This document shows positions 1-14,700 of a stretch of 64,000 bases of DNA, piece after piece. Position 1 is the first letter of the stretch; every line of letters starts with the position of its first letter. The notes beneath the pieces were generated by a model, which was given only the letters and a program-made list of their open reading frames with translations, did no database searches and was not told the origin of the DNA. The translations under genes and the position numbers were made by a program. Location of the stretch: positions 64,132,755 to 64,196,754 of the forward strand of contig NC_057922.1 of assembly GCF_018873765.1 (NCBI RefSeq), written 5' to 3'. The DNA comes from Telopea speciosissima (lineage: Eukaryota > Streptophyta > Magnoliopsida > Proteales > Proteaceae).

Positions 1-1500
1 AGTCGGTTCAAGGACTGTTCCTTACCCAAATTGACACCCTCAGTAACACTGATGGTTGTTGAAAGCAAAAGTACAATGTTTCTTGTTGAATAAATCAAAA
101 AAAAATCTGAATAATTTAGTTGGAATTTTTAGTTAATATATTTAATGAAGTTTTCCAGTTAGCCATGCAAATATTATTATTATTATTAGTAGTATTTTTA
201 TTTGGAATTCAATTTATTATCTTTTTCTAAGTTTCTCAGAGTTGCATGTTCCAAAACATAATAAAGAATGGGATACAACAAATAAATTGCATAGAAAATT
301 TCAAGAGAACCACCTTCAAATGGAAATGTAAAGTAACCGAGGTGTCATAGTTTGGGATGTTTTCTGACTTTTCCTTGTGAGTTAGAAAGTTTCTATGTTT
401 TAGTAGGCTCCATCCGGTTGCCGGGGTGAAATAAAGGGAAGGGAAGAGAAATAAAATCAATACTAAAGTGAGCACTTATAATAATTACCTCACATGATTG
501 TGTAACTAACTCTAACATATTCCAAATATGGTTATTAAATTTTACTTTTACTTTGCAATCCAATCCCTTTGATTTTTTTATTTGACAAGTAAATAAATAT
601 TCTCTCTGAAAAATATAATTGCCAAATATGGAAAGAGTATTAGGTAGGTTACACAATCAATGATTCCAAAACTTACCCTTTTTTAATGAGAACAAAACTT
701 TCCTTTTCTTTTTAAAACTGATTTCCCTTCCCTTCCCTTTACTTGCAACCAGACGGAGACATAATTTATTTTATTTCCCCAAAAGGCCAAAACAAACAAA
801 TTCTATGCAGTAGCAAAGTTTGGAGTAAACCCAGAATCACTTCCCAGCACTTAAACTAAAACATATCTGTTGCCAGTCAAAAATTCCAAATATTAGGTTT
901 CAAGAACGGACTAGCATTAACCAAATACTTGGTGGTAATGATGAAGTCAGGCTGATCTGGCCAACATGATATCAATGCCAAAAAACCATGGCAAATGTCA
1001 TAAAAATGCCAAATTGACAGTGTTGCATTATTTTATCATTATCCCTGGCAATTTTATACTGAAATAAAATGTTCCATGCTAGCTTCCTCCAAACCAAACC
1101 AACCCCCCCCCCCCCCCCCAAAAGAGAAAACTTCCAATCAAACCAAACATGCAACCTAGAAGAAATGGAAAAGAATAAATTTCATTTTCCTTCATTTTGC
1201 ACAAATTCCTTGCAATCAGACAGATATAGCCCAGGTATTTTCTCTATTTTTGTGGGTACTAGTATAAGTAGAATAAAGTGTGGGTCCTGTAGTAAAACAA
1301 GACAAAAGTTTTCTCTGGATAGATGAGTCTAGGTGTATAAAAGATTAGGGGACAATTTTGATTTCTAAAAATGGTTTTCTACCTCATTCTGTAATATGCA
1401 TTTCTCTCAAGGAGATATCTCCTTTTTCACTTTATTTTACATCACCTTACCATTTTCTTACCTGCCCAAGCGGATAGGTTCTGCCTGTAAGCGTTAGGTG
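1..1500. other. AT-rich intergenic DNA, no gene seen
   Basis: Downstream flank of the ligase gene. Short ORFs only, none recognisable. A 17-base poly-C run at about 1104-1120 and small AT tracts are the only structure seen. Confidence 0.5.
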
Positions 1501-1589
1501 TTTGGTTGGGCTCATTTACTTGAGGGGTAAAAGGAGTCGTGATCATATCCATAAAGCATTTGGTTGAGTAATAATAGCGGAAAACATAC

Positions 1590-1683
1590 CTCAACTGGCT
1601 TCAGAAATCTCACAAACTGGTTCAGAGCTAAAATTCATCCCATTCCTGTGCCATGTTCCCAGGTAAATCTCAATCTTCCTATC
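1590..1683 (-). other. possible 3'-UTR exon of PQT3L
   Basis: On the minus strand this block is bounded by an acceptor (TTTTTCTGTGAAG before 1683) and a donor (GTATGT after 1590), in line with a donor at 2003 behind the stop codon of the ligase. No coding similarity is seen. It could be a non-coding exon or chance splice-like signals. Confidence 0.35.
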
Positions 1684-2112
1684 CTTCACAGAAAAATATT
1701 AGAATGGCAGAAATCAATAAAATGTCAAACATGATATTACTGTCCAAATGCCGACCACTGTACAAGATCTGTATCAACAAAACCAACAGACAGTTACATT
1801 AGATGAAAATAACCGCTGTGTGTTTAAAACAGTTAAGACATCTTAACAAATCCATGAATTCTATGTAAACAAGATGAAGCAGAACTAATCAAAATCAACT
1901 TCATACAATTTCTTGACATCAAATAAAAAATGATGGGAAACGGTAATACTACCACAAGGACTGACCAAGTGGAGCACTCTTATGGTCTTATGTACATGTT
2001 TACCTCATAAGCCATGTTTGCTGTAGCTGTCTCTGCATCTTCAGCAGTCTGGTACACCCTGCTGCTATAATTCCTAGTATATCCACATGGAAGAACATCA
2101 GTTTTCTACGCT

Positions 2113-2782
2113 TTAATGTATTCTCTTGCGCTTGTGGTGATGATGACCATCTTCTCTGTAGCCCTCATCCAAGCCTTCGACCATTTCCCATCTGTCATGA
2201 CCCAATTGATCTTCTGATGGCTTCAACTTGCGATTGGAATGCCTGGAACTGTGACTGCATTCTTTATCCCTTCGCTGTCTTTTCCGGTCTCCAGATGAAC
2301 TTGGTTCCAAACCTAATTCTGAGCGGCTATGATTTTTATGCTTGCATCTCTTGGCATCACTCACATTCCTCTGTCTGTTTATTTCTTTTTGGCTTCCATG
2401 GTGATTCCTGTGACTGGTATTGCTCCCACATTCTCCCCTTCTTTCAGTATGCTGCTTCGAACTTCTTTTATTGTGTTTGTGTCTCTTTTTCCTATGCCAG
2501 TTAGAGCTATCAGAGCTATCCTGCATTTCTGAACTTGACCTATCTGAGTTGTGTGGCTTGTGATCTCTTCCAGAAGAACTGTGAACCAAATCATCTCTCC
2601 GAACAAGTACATGGACGTCTTCATCTGGACATTTATCACCAGCACTTTTCTGTTTCGATCTTCGAGTTACGGTATCCACAGAGAAGTTCCCATCGTATTC
2701 CCTGTCTATTTTTTGTTTGCAGTCGAGTGATCTTTCTGGTCGATTGTACAGGTAGTGGTCATCACCATCATACGAGCGATCC
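2113..2782 (-). CDS. PQT3L: PQT3L exon 14: Arg/Ser/His-rich C-terminal tail and stop
   Basis: Residues 587-809. Dominated by Arg, Lys, Ser, Asp and His with RS/RD-type dipeptides, ending HHHHKRKRIH and TAA. Such tails are common in RNA-processing factors and here probably include the nuclear localisation signal. Acceptor TTTTCAACAG. A good GTAAAC donor at 2003 suggests that the exon continues as 3' UTR to 2004 and is followed by a 3'-UTR intron. Confidence 0.85.
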
Positions 2783-5700
2783 CTGTTGAAAATAGAATGA
2801 AAATACACAAATTGCACATCACTGTGACTGCATAACCAGCAATTTTACAATATCAAAGTAATGGAAAAAGTGGTGTATCAGGCAGCATCAATCATTTATG
2901 GTTAAAAGTTAAAACTAATTCTAGCTATAATGTCAGGTATTGCAAGGATATGAGTCGGGTACGGTTTTGTACCAAAAAGAGTGCTCATACAGGTAAATCT
3001 CCTTTTTACTGTGTTCAGGTAGCACAGATTTAGCATATTCACAAAATACAAATTTAAACTGAACTCATCAACTATCATATTAGAATTTTCAAGCTACCTT
3101 GTCATGAGAACTACAAAGTAAAATTCATCAAATGATAAAACACAGGTTTGAATATCATGCATACACATTCAACACAATTTTGAGGTTCAAATAACACTGA
3201 TCCCAGCACAAGGGATGTTTAAATCTCTGATTATTACAGTGTGGCTTAAAGCCACATTTGCAGGCCTAGGACAACATAGCACATTTCTTCAAGCCATGCA
3301 TTTTAAATTCTTATCGGCCAAACTCATTACTAAGTCCAAACAGAGTGCAAATTATGCCCATAACTTCAAAAAAATTGTCAACCACTGGAAAACATAAACC
3401 CTGCAATGAACATTGAAAGTAACATAATCCATGAGTAAAAAGGTACAGAAAATCTAACCAATGCTCCATTCCTCATCAAGTATATGAAGATGAGGGCAAC
3501 AGGAATTGCAGAAACTTTTCTTTTGTAATATATATTATATTTAAAATGAGATGAAAGCTAGAAATCAGGCCTTCATGTTTTAATTTGGCATGTCCAAAGA
3601 GCAGCACCATTGAAAGCATGTTTAAAAAAATTAATGTTATTACTTCCCATTCTAAATTCATTTTGAACACATATTATTTGAAAACTGACATTATCCAAAA
3701 ATATATGCATTTATAACTTATTGAAAAATATGTATAAATATGCATATATACCTTTGTTGTTGCTTAAGTTTTTGTCTCTGTTCAGAATCCTGAAGCTCCA
3801 TAAATTCTGAATGGCTCAAAGCACACTCTGCTCCCGACATAACTGGAGGCACCAGCCCTACCATCCTCATAGGTCCACTGCAAAGTACTTCTATATGAAT
3901 TCACTAAAACAAATACTACATAAAGCAAAAAAAAAATGATTTGGAGAATATTTATTAAGTGCATTATATTAGGTGCAATAAAATAAAAATAAAATGAACT
4001 TACTAGGGGACTGCCAACCCAGAATACATGGATGGCATATAAGAAGACATAGCAAAAGGGGTTACAGGGACCATGGCTGGATCAAAGGGCATCAGCCCTG
4101 CATTGCCATATATGTTTGTGAAGGGCCTAATATGAGGGGACAACGAAGACCCCTGCCAGTAAGATGGTCCATAAGTCGACATGCCTCCCGGGAATACAGC
4201 ATCCCCTGAAATCAGAATGCAAAGAAAAGTGTCACTCATTTAGAGAACTTTCTGCAATATAAGTACCTCTATAAAATGGATGTGCGGCACAAACCCACAT
4301 TTGCATTTACCTGTCTGAAGCATAGGATGTGGACTAGAAGCAGCGGGGCAGTTCCGTATGAAATGATCAGGAGAACCACACATGTAACAGGTACGGTCCC
4401 CCTGTTTATAAACAACATAGAGCAGGATTTAGATGGCTAATCATTACAATGTCACTTGAAAAGGAAACAAAAAATTTGCAAACTCATTATGATGCCAAGT
4501 TTTGAACTTGAGGAGACGGAAGAAAAAGAGGGGAGACTCAATAGAATTCCACAAAACTCAGTCTAATGTACCCAAGGATTGTTCAAAGTACACTGGAATT
4601 TTAGGTAATGTATCAAAGGCGACGAAAAAAGTATTTACACTTGCAGTAAATTCAACTCAACATATCCATATCCATATCCATATCCAAACTAGAGCAGAGA
4701 TACACAATATGTTCAACAAAAATAGGTAATAAGATATTTAGGGTAAAACAAAAATGATAAACGTGGTAGCAATAGGATATCAATGTTGAAGTAATATTTC
4801 TGACAATTTCTGAGCCTATGACTACTCCCTCCCTCCCTCCCTCCCTCCCTCCCCGGGGCAGTACTTTGGCATAGGACATTGTAGTCATAGGCTCATAGCA
4901 GTAGACATTACGTTTCAACAAGAATAAGTTCCAACATATTTAAGGTGACAAAAAGTTGATAACCAATTCAGCAAATCAAATGCTGGGATAATATTTTACA
5001 CTACTCTAGCACTAATAATAGCATGGGTTAGTAGCAGTATTGAGAACATGAAATGCAGAAAAGCGATATCTTTAACAGTCAAAATGCTGGAACTTGAGTA
5101 CAACACAATGGGAAGAATGTACAGTCGATTATACTTAACTGAAATAGGCATCTCCCCAGCTAAAGTATATAAAATCAATATGTTCAATAGAAAGAAGTAT
5201 CATCTTATTTTTATACCACCAAAAAAAATTGATAGACTAGTAATAGTAGTAGTAGTAGTAGTAATTTGAATAGCAAATGAAGTTATTTTCCCCTCTATAG
5301 CCTGAGGAATCATATAATACTGGAACTTGAACTACCCCCCCCCCTACAAAAAAAAGGTGGGGAAAGGGAAGTGTAAACATGGAACTAAATCTCGGTTGAA
5401 ACTGATCGAAATCTCCAAGTTATCTTGGTTCGGGCCTAGCCGAAACAAAACCCAGTGTCAAAACCTCAAACAAGATCCCAGCACATCTTGGTTTCGAGCC
5501 TGACCGAAACCAGCCTTGAAACCAAGATTTAGACCCTTGAGTGTAAACACACCAAAAATTAGTATCGAGATACTTTGGATGAAAAAAATCAAGATTTTTT
5601 GTATAAAAGATTTACCTTTCTGTGTCTGCTTGTAGCCATAAAACTTCCAATCCCATCTGAAAAGCCAAATGACATTCTTAGTAAGGATATACTCGATATC

Positions 5701-8700
5701 TGGTAAACTATCCACAACAGACCTCAGGTAACATTATAGAGATTAGAGCATTACCTGTGGTATTAACCCAAAATCCTTTTTCTTTCATGTTTGTGGTACT
5801 ACCTGCTATGTCATCAGAACAGAATAGAAATATTACAATACCAGAAAATAGAATGGAAACTGATAAAGACAAAAAACATCAATATAAAGCAATGCTCAGA
5901 ACAGGGATTGCTTTATATTACAGAAACCATACCTTCCTTCTCTCTAAAAGTTTGCCGCAATTTAACGGGCTGGTTTTCCCCTTGAAACTCAGTTACAGAC
6001 TTCATGCCTTCTGGTCCATATTCAAAATTTACAGCACAACCAGGTGCACCATTTTCTCCATTCACCTGTTTTATATTTTGCAGTGGAACTGATTTCCCAG
6101 ATTTACTAGCACCTAAGTTGATATGTCGAGAACTGGTTCCAGCAGCAGATGCATTGCTTTTGATGACCGACTCAGATGCATATTCCGCCATTACTATATT
6201 TGATCCTTTCCCTGTTCCAGATGGTGAATGGGGCATAACTGGTTCTCTTTGGCATATTGACATAGCACAAGAAAGTTCCTTTGCTTGGATTCCAGATTCT
6301 CCATCTGATTATACAAAACTTTTAAGTGCTATGATTCATTCCAAGATAAAGCATCTTTGGTATGCAGTTGAATCAATTTATGATCTTACCAGGGGCATAT
6401 TGAGGAAGAATATTGTCTGAACCACTGAGAAGCATTTGAGACTCAAGAAAATGATCAATTGCATGCCTAAGAGAAACATTTGGCAACAAATCTTCTACAC
6501 CACATCTGGTGGAAGAACACTTCGGGCACCTTGCCTTCTCAATCAACACCAGACGAATACCTGTAGCCAGAATCTACATTGGAATTGTGCAGATGACAGA
6601 AACATGGGGAAATAAGCTAGTTAATCATATCTCACTAAAACTAAATTAGAGGATATTATTAAATTTCTTAGTTGCTGAATGCACTTTACTCTCTGCTTTT
6701 ATGTTGTAAATTTGATTGGACTCATGCCATTAACAGTGTTGTCAAGGCAACACCTAGATATCACCTGGGCCCTAGGAAACCAGGCGGTCCAGGAAGGGCT
6801 AACCAACAAAGGACTAGGCAAGATCTGAAAAGATACCTAGGTAACTCTCTGGCAATTCACCTAGGCAACTGCCTAGTTAATACAAATATCTGTAGATACT
6901 CTGTCATTTCTATTAGTTGTGCTGCATATAAGAAGTGTGAAAAACATAAGCCGGATACTCTTTTCATTGGTTTTTTATCTATTGTTATACACATTACACA
7001 TACTATATATGTATCATACATTCATACTAAATAATATGTTATTTGGGATTCTTAAGGAGGGGCCTCCAAGCATTTGCCAAAGTTTCATCTGTTAAGGTAC
7101 TGGGGTGTTTCCTAGGCCTGACTCAGCCTATAAAATTACTATCAGTCGGTCACAAGAGCTGAGGGTTCTCTTATATTTTGAGCCTGAGAACGTTTTTACT
7201 TCAAATTAGAAAATGCAAATAATTATACTCAAATTCAGGGGAAAGATTTTTCTTAACGAAGAACTTTACATTTTTCACAAAAACTATGCTGGCAACATCG
7301 AATCATCACAGCCTCCTTGAATATGGTGTTGCAAAGGGAACATTTAAGCTCCGATGGTAAATCAACATTCAGTAACGCAGGAGAATTGGCCTTCACCGCT
7401 CTATAAGATTCCATAATAACAGTAAGTAATAAATGTGTGACATCAAATGACCATTAGAAGAATGATGCAAAATGACCAAGCAAGAAATCTTACTCTTCCA
7501 GCTTCTTAGGTTCTTCCATTTTATGCCTTAAGTTCATCTGTGAACCTTCAATACCAAAAGAAGTAACACCTGATATTCACGCACATACACAAAGAAGGGA
7601 AAATGTAAAGACTAGCATTTCGGACTTGATCAGGGATTGGGGATATCAGTATAGGAATCGGTATCGGTCTCTGCTGATGCCGATCTGGACCAGCCAGTAT
7701 CGGCACGGATCAAACAATTTTACCTGTAATTTTCGTTAGAAATTGGGTTTTTTTTTTACAATTTTACCCTTGATCCAATACTGATATCCAATCTAGCATC
7801 GGCCAAGCACTGGTATCAGCCTCAAACGATACGATCCGGCCGATCAGATACTGCTACCTCATTCCATGGGCATGATTGCCCGAATACCCCCTCCCCCCCC
7901 CCCCAGCCAGCCACCCACACACCCCAAGAAAGAGGGGGGATTTGCTTGGATCATTCAATAAAGATTCAACAAAGAAAATAACACCACATACCTTTAGGAT
8001 TAGCCTGAATGATATCACCAGGTACAATGTTTTGACATCTTGCTGTGGATGGTTCAGAGCTTCTGATTATACAGCAATTGCATTAATCTTGTGAACAACA
8101 GCACTTTGACAAAAAAGAAAAAGAAAGATGCACCAAAGTTATTTTCCAAAATCATTATTCTACATTTCAGACAATACTTTTTGATACCACACCAAATCTT
8201 AAAAAGATACTTTGCCATGCCTTCTATACTTTATTCAACCTTCAAAATTAAGAGAAAGGACCAAGGCATTGCACCAGTACAACTTCTCTAAATGGGCTCC
8301 GAATACAGGTCAAAAACCAACGAATACTAGGAAACAAAAGTAAGGAACAATAAGACCTTCACTTCAGTCACAAGCAATTAAGCTTCTATCCTGAAAAGTG
8401 GAAACCAAAGTCCAGAAATAATAAAAGATGTCGCCACGAATGAACTTTGACTGTACAATTCAAAAGCATCACACAATTCTTGTTACTGTTAGATATAGAA
8501 TAAGAGAACTCATGTAAAAACATGGGAATAGCTCTACATTTCTCTATCTTTTCTTTCTTCTTTATTTTCCTCAGCAGACTTAGGCCCTGAAATTGTATCG
8601 AACTGCCTAATACTGTCCATATGGCACTAAGGAGGGTTTCACAGGCGGACATGATGCAATAAGAAGTGAAGAAAAGAGCCTGTTTTCTAGGCTGATAATT

Positions 8701-11700
8701 TTTGTAGATTTATTTGCAATGAACCAAAATATAAGCTCCAAATACGGGGTGTTAAGGGGGAATACAAATTTTTCTTTTATTTTAGGAGTTATAATTAGTG
8801 GGGCCCAGTTGGACAAGTTGTTAGGTTAAAATAGTAGTCTTAATAAGTTTAGTTTGAGTTGGTTGCTTAGTGTCCATTTCAGTCTTATGAGATCTTGCTA
8901 TTATTTCTTACATAGAGATTAGTCTAAGAGACCAAGTGCTTTAGTTCAAATAGTCCTTTATGTTTGTGACGCAGATCCAAGCATCCGCAAGAAGAAGAAG
9001 CCCTAAGATTAGGGCCTAGTGTTTGGAGCCTTAGTTTACTTTCATACTTAGGAGTTATTTTCTATACTTAGTTTTTTTCAGTTTAATTGTAAACTTGAAT
9101 TGAACAGGTTCAGACCATGGTTCAATTTAAGTGAATTAATCTTATTCGTTGTTAGGTTCTTATTTCCTATTGGTAGATAGGGAATCTTTTAAGTTTTAGC
9201 TTTTAATTTAAGTGTCCCACCCCCTCCACGATTTTAGAAGGGGAATGATTCATATTTGTAATAGGAATTGGGCCTTGGGCCATATTATACATTAATAAAA
9301 TCATGGGAGGCTCCCCCACAGTTCAGATTTTAAAAAAACAAAAACTCTTTTGTTTGCTGCTGCTGTTTAGCTCCACGTGAGTATGCCTTGTGGGTAATAT
9401 CAAGGTGAAGGGATTGGTGAACTCCGATCGACTCCTTGCATCTTGTAGATCGGGAGGTCCTTCTTCTAGTTCTTCGAAGCTGCTGCCATTGAAGAACCTG
9501 TATTCAAGTAATTTACAATTACAGCATTTACCTTTCTTCTTCTAATCCTCCAGCCTAAGCCTACTTATTACCAATCGATCCCCATTAAACCCTAGAATCC
9601 CTGTCCAGCCTTCTTCCACCATCAAAATCCCATCAAATTTGGATCACAACCCGCTCTCACCTCACCCTACACTCAATCCAGGTTGCTGCCCCAAAACATC
9701 AACCAAACCCTAATCCCCCCTCATCTCCATTAAACCTAGAAACCTTAAAAGCTACTCAGAACAATCCAGCCATGGAAATTTGTCCAAATTACAGCCGAAC
9801 CTCACTGATATTACCCGTAACACTCGACCTTAAGCCCTCTCCCAAATTCCAACTCTAAACCCTAAAACTCACACTCTCCTCTTTCCCAAAACCCGAAACC
9901 CTAACACTAATTTTTCTAAATTTTAATTCTTCACTTAAACCGTACCAACCCTACATCATTAGGTTCCTAAAAACCTGCCTAGTTTATTCAAATAAGATTC
10001 AACCTTTTTTACCCTAAACCTAACCCTAATTCTGCCCTGATTTCCCAATTCTGTCCCAATCGGCCAGCAAGTTGTGAGATCCTGATTTACTTGGCTCCTA
10101 GTAGACCCTTGTCTATCTAGGACTACATTAGTTTGTTATATCTTTGTATACCAACTGTTTGTGTGGCCACATGAAGGCTCTCTCTCTCTCTCTCTCTCTC
10201 TCTAAGAGACCAACGCTTTAGTTCAAATAGTCCTTTATGTTTGTTATATCTTTGTATACTAACTGTTTGTATGGCCACATGGAGGCTCTCTTATCTTATT
10301 TTTATTTTCTATCTTCTTCCTCTACCATCAAATCTCACCCGCTTCTTCATCTTTCCTTCCAGATTCTGGTTTCTCCTTCTATAAAACCTGATTTCATTCC
10401 AGCTGTGTATCAGACCTTATCTGCAGGAGCAAAATTATGGTCTTCGAAGTCAGTGATTAAAATAAAATTGTTATACTGTTTGATCTGTTATTTGTTTAAA
10501 GTTACTGCTCATGGGTACATGATACATTTTATTCCTACCTTCATTTCTCCTACTTTCAACCCTAATCTGCCCTAACCCTTTCCAATATCCCTAGTAGTTC
10601 AACCCCACAAATCTAAATCCTAGACTATAACCTGCATCAGGCCATAATGGCTCCATTAGAACACGTTGAGTCAGCCATGAAATGGGATAGAACCATTATC
10701 ACAGTTATAGGTCATTCTAGACTAGAATTAAGGGATGTAGCACACAACCAGGCAGTAACACAAAACTGATACTAGATCTTGGAACTATTAAGAAAATCAT
10801 GAAGCTCTTATAATAAACAAAAAAAGATGGTATTGATTTGGCAAAAGTATCTCTGTAATGGCACGTCTATAGAGTTTTCTGAACAAGCATGTTAATTTTG
10901 CCATGTGGAAGGGTGATTTGGGGATTCTGACAATTGGATATGTAGGAAATGGTCTAGATTGTCCATGTGTAAAATTCAGACTGAAATTAATTCATTCATC
11001 CCCTAGTAATGGGATACCCTCACGTGTATGTCCATCCATCTCCTTGGTGGTCCTTAATTTTCCATGCTTTATTTTTCTACTTGGCAATGAGCAGGTGACA
11101 TAGGGGTCTACCCATCCACAAAATTTGGGTCTCATCCAACTTGGCTAGGGCCTAGGTGGACATAAAGAGGTGCTCGTCCAGAGAAACCGGACTCTATTTT
11201 TTTTTTTTTTTTGGGTGAATAAAAATTTCATTACTGAAGAAGGAGAGAGAATATACAAGGCCCCCAAAAGGGGAAGAAACAAAACAGCCCACTCAAAAAG
11301 GAGGGCTAGAAGGAACTAAAGAGACAGAAGAGAGACCCCAGGATATAACAATGTGCCTGTTCCTTGGGGAATCAATACAAGAAGAAGGGGGAGCAAAAGA
11401 CAACTTGGCTTTAATTTCGAAGGAAATGGATTCCCAAATCTGGTTGTAGGACCGAGATTTGGAGGTCCATTTCCTGATATTACGCTCCATCCAAATATGG
11501 TTGAGGGCTGCACAGAAAGCCATCTTGCCAACAAAGTCACAGATAAAGGAGCCTCCGAAAGTCATATCAATCCATATCCACTCACGCGAAAAAGGGAGGA
11601 TGCTTCTTGGAGAAGGCCAGCATTTGGCAAGGATGCCTTTCCAAATAGCAGAAGTTGTAGGGCATCCAAAGAAGAGGTGATCCAGATCTTCCATATTGTT

Positions 11701-14700
11701 CCAACAGAGGCAGCAGTTGGGAGGGACTGAAATCTGACGGCTTCTGAGGAAGGCTTGAGTGGGAAGGCAATTCGAGAAGATCCTCTAGGCAGTAAAGCAG
11801 TGACGGGGGATATGATGTTTGAACCAAAGAAGCTTCCTCCAAGGGGCTAAGGAGCCTCTCATGCGGACTAAGTTCCAGACTCCTTTGGCGGAGAAGGTGG
11901 TGGAAGTGTTTGAGGACCAACTGATGCAATCACCTCTGTTCGGAGGCCTTCTGGTGATGAGATGAAGGTCATTCCAAAGGAGGTTCAGCTCAGGAATGGA
12001 AGTAGAAGGAAGAGCCCAACCAGCTTGACCAATGATATCAGCAACCAGGGAGAGCCTGTGGAGACCCGAGGCATAGATGATTCTTGGAGTGACAGAGTGG
12101 AGGAGAACCCCTCTTGGGTGCTAGTGATCTAACCAAAGGAAAGAACAGAGACCATCGCCAATCTGAGAGCGAATGGGGAGAATCACCAAGTGACGATTGG
12201 CAAGGATCTTACGCCAAACCCAAGAGGAGTCAGACAGAGCTGAAGCAATCCAAATAGAATCTTGGCGAAGAGGCCCAGAGTAAATCCAATCAACCCAAAT
12301 GCTCTTCTTTTTTGTGACTAGCTTCTAGATTAGCTTGATGATACCTGCAGTGTTCACATCTTTGATCCTGCTGATTCCCAAACCACCTTCCTTCTTGGGT
12401 AAGCAAACCGAAGCCCAGCTTAGAGGATGGAGGAATCTAGAAGAGTCGTTGCCCTTCTAAAGAAAGGAGGCAAGGAGGGATTCCAAAGACTTGATAGTAG
12501 AGCGCGGGAGGCCATAGATACCAGACTAGTAGATGTAAGAGGCCTCCAAGACTGATTTGATAAGAACCAACCTGCCTGCATAAGATAGTAACTTGCCTTT
12601 CCACAACTGAAGTCTTTTCCTGATAAGGTCCAGCATAAGGGTGCAATGGTGAGTTGAAAGCCTGGCTGGAATCAAAGGCAGCCCCAGATATTTGGCAGGC
12701 AGATGACCCTCAAGGAAGCCTGATTTGAAAATTTGCTTTGTCTGAGGCAGGGACACTAGCAAAAAATAAGAGAGACTTGGCCGGATTGCTGCAGAGGCCA
12801 GAAAGCTCATGAAATTGCTGCAGGCAAAGCAATATAGACTCAAGCGAACTAATGGAGGCCTTAGAGAAGATCATAAGGTCGTCAGCAAAAGCCAAGTGAG
12901 TCAGCTTGAGAGCCCTACACTTTGGCATAGGAGAGATGAGCTGCTGGTCAGTGCACAGTTGGATTTTCCGAGAGAGAACCTCCAAAGCCAAAGCGAACAA
13001 ATAAGGAGATAGGGGGCAGCCTTGCCTAATGCCCACCGTAGCCCCAAAATACCCCGCCGGGCTACCATTAACCAAAACAGAGAACACTGGGGAGGAAATG
13101 CAATAGTGGAACATTGGAGAAACCGGACTCTTAAAACTCCTAAATCAAGTTTTCCCCTTATTTTAGAAATTGAAACATAGAAGACAATGCTTTAGAACTC
13201 TTCTGGGTTGATCATGGAGCACTTTTTTTGGGGAAGGAGGGGATTGGAGGAGGTTTCTGGAATGCAGGATTTAGATGGCACATTTCGTGTACCAAGGGAC
13301 TAACCGACCGGACCTGCTCCCAAGGCTACAAGTCAAAATTCTTCTGAAATACCTACACCAATTACAGGAAATAAAAATGGTGCCTCCCCTGCCCTCTCCC
13401 AATCACATCTGGACTTCATATTGCTATAAAAATGAAAATATTTGAGAGAATTTGTGGTGGAAATATGAAAATTTTTTTAAAGCGCAAGTGGACCACACTA
13501 ATTTCTAGAGCATGAAATCTGTCATGAGAGTTTGGACGTCCACTGGATCTTACAGATGGGTTATTAAATTTTACCCCTTTTTGAGGTTGCTAAGGTATTT
13601 TCAATACAAAGTCCACATTATCACAGAACTGTGTCTGCTTTGCAAAGAGACACAGAGAATGCTATCCTTCATTGATGCATTGCTCTTCACTCAAGAGGTC
13701 TGTGCATCTAGTGGATTTTGCAATTATCTTGAAAATGCACAATATGGTTAGAGATCTTTTCAAGTTGCTTGTATACAAATTAATTGGATGTCCATAAGTA
13801 AAAAAGTGGGAAATTATAGGTAGTTGACATCGTTGGAACATCTGGTTAGAAAGAAACTAGAGGAAGCACAGTAAGAATGACATTATAAGCAAAACTAAAT
13901 GAACTGAAAGTGCAGCTGTAACTGTTGGAAAGTCCGGAGAAATGCAATACCTTTGAAAAGCATTATCAGCCTTTTCGCTACTGATGCAATTCATTTTATC
14001 AACATCAAGATCCGAGTCCAATAAAGCTTCCTCAGGAGCGGAATACAAATCAATTCCAAAGTCATCAAAATTATCCACATCAACATTCTGCAAAATAGGT
14101 AAAAAAATGTCAATAACTAAAATTTAAAACAGAAAAATGAACAAAATAACAAAGCTCTTGAGAGTATATGCATACTTCATAGCTACAAAAGCATATAGTG
14201 CTTACCAAACAGCAGAGCAGGTAAACTCTACAGTATCAATCAGGGTCAGTTCGAGGCAGAAGTCGCTTCATTTTCTGCCTTCGAGTTCCCCATAAGAATA
14301 GTTTACCCAGGGGCTACCTCTGAATTCAGTTTACTTTCTTTTTATAGTTTAATGGACAAATTTTTTGCTTCTTTTTTTCCTCCTGGTGGGAAGAGGAGGA
14401 GGAAGTGTGGGAAGTTTCAATGCCTATTAGTTTAGTGCCAAAAAGAACTAAGGTCGTTTATAACTACAACTAAAAAATTCTGAAATGGATTCTACAGAAA
14501 TTCTGGAAACTAGGAATTTTGCCCATTAGTCATCAAAGTTTAAGACTTCAATTGCATATGAATTCTACAGAAATTCTGGAAACTAGGAACTTTGCCCATT
14601 AGTCATCAAAGTTTAAGACTTCAATTGCATATGGATGGGTACCCTTGTCAATGCTGTGATGTGTGTTAGAGTTTTGGTAATAAGGGTACTCTAGGTACTG

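Noticed and set aside
2217..2789. Several plus-strand ORFs with Ser/Cys/Phe-rich translations
   Set aside because: Mirror of the Arg/Ser/His-rich last exon of the ligase on the other strand.
6004..6420. 138-codon plus-strand ORF
   Set aside because: It is antisense to exons 8 and 9 of the ligase, whose RING and splice signals on the minus strand are clear.
9560..10060. CCCTAAA-like words suggesting an interstitial telomere repeat
   Set aside because: The words are scattered, not tandem, and such AAACCCTA words are common in plant leaders and LTRs.
11353..11730. 125-codon plus-strand ORF within the LINE
   Set aside because: The minus strand encodes the LINE tail in the same place; the plus frame has no similarity and is a shadow.
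14491..14636. Tandem repeat as CRISPR-like array
   Set aside because: Only two adjacent units without spacers, in a plant intron.
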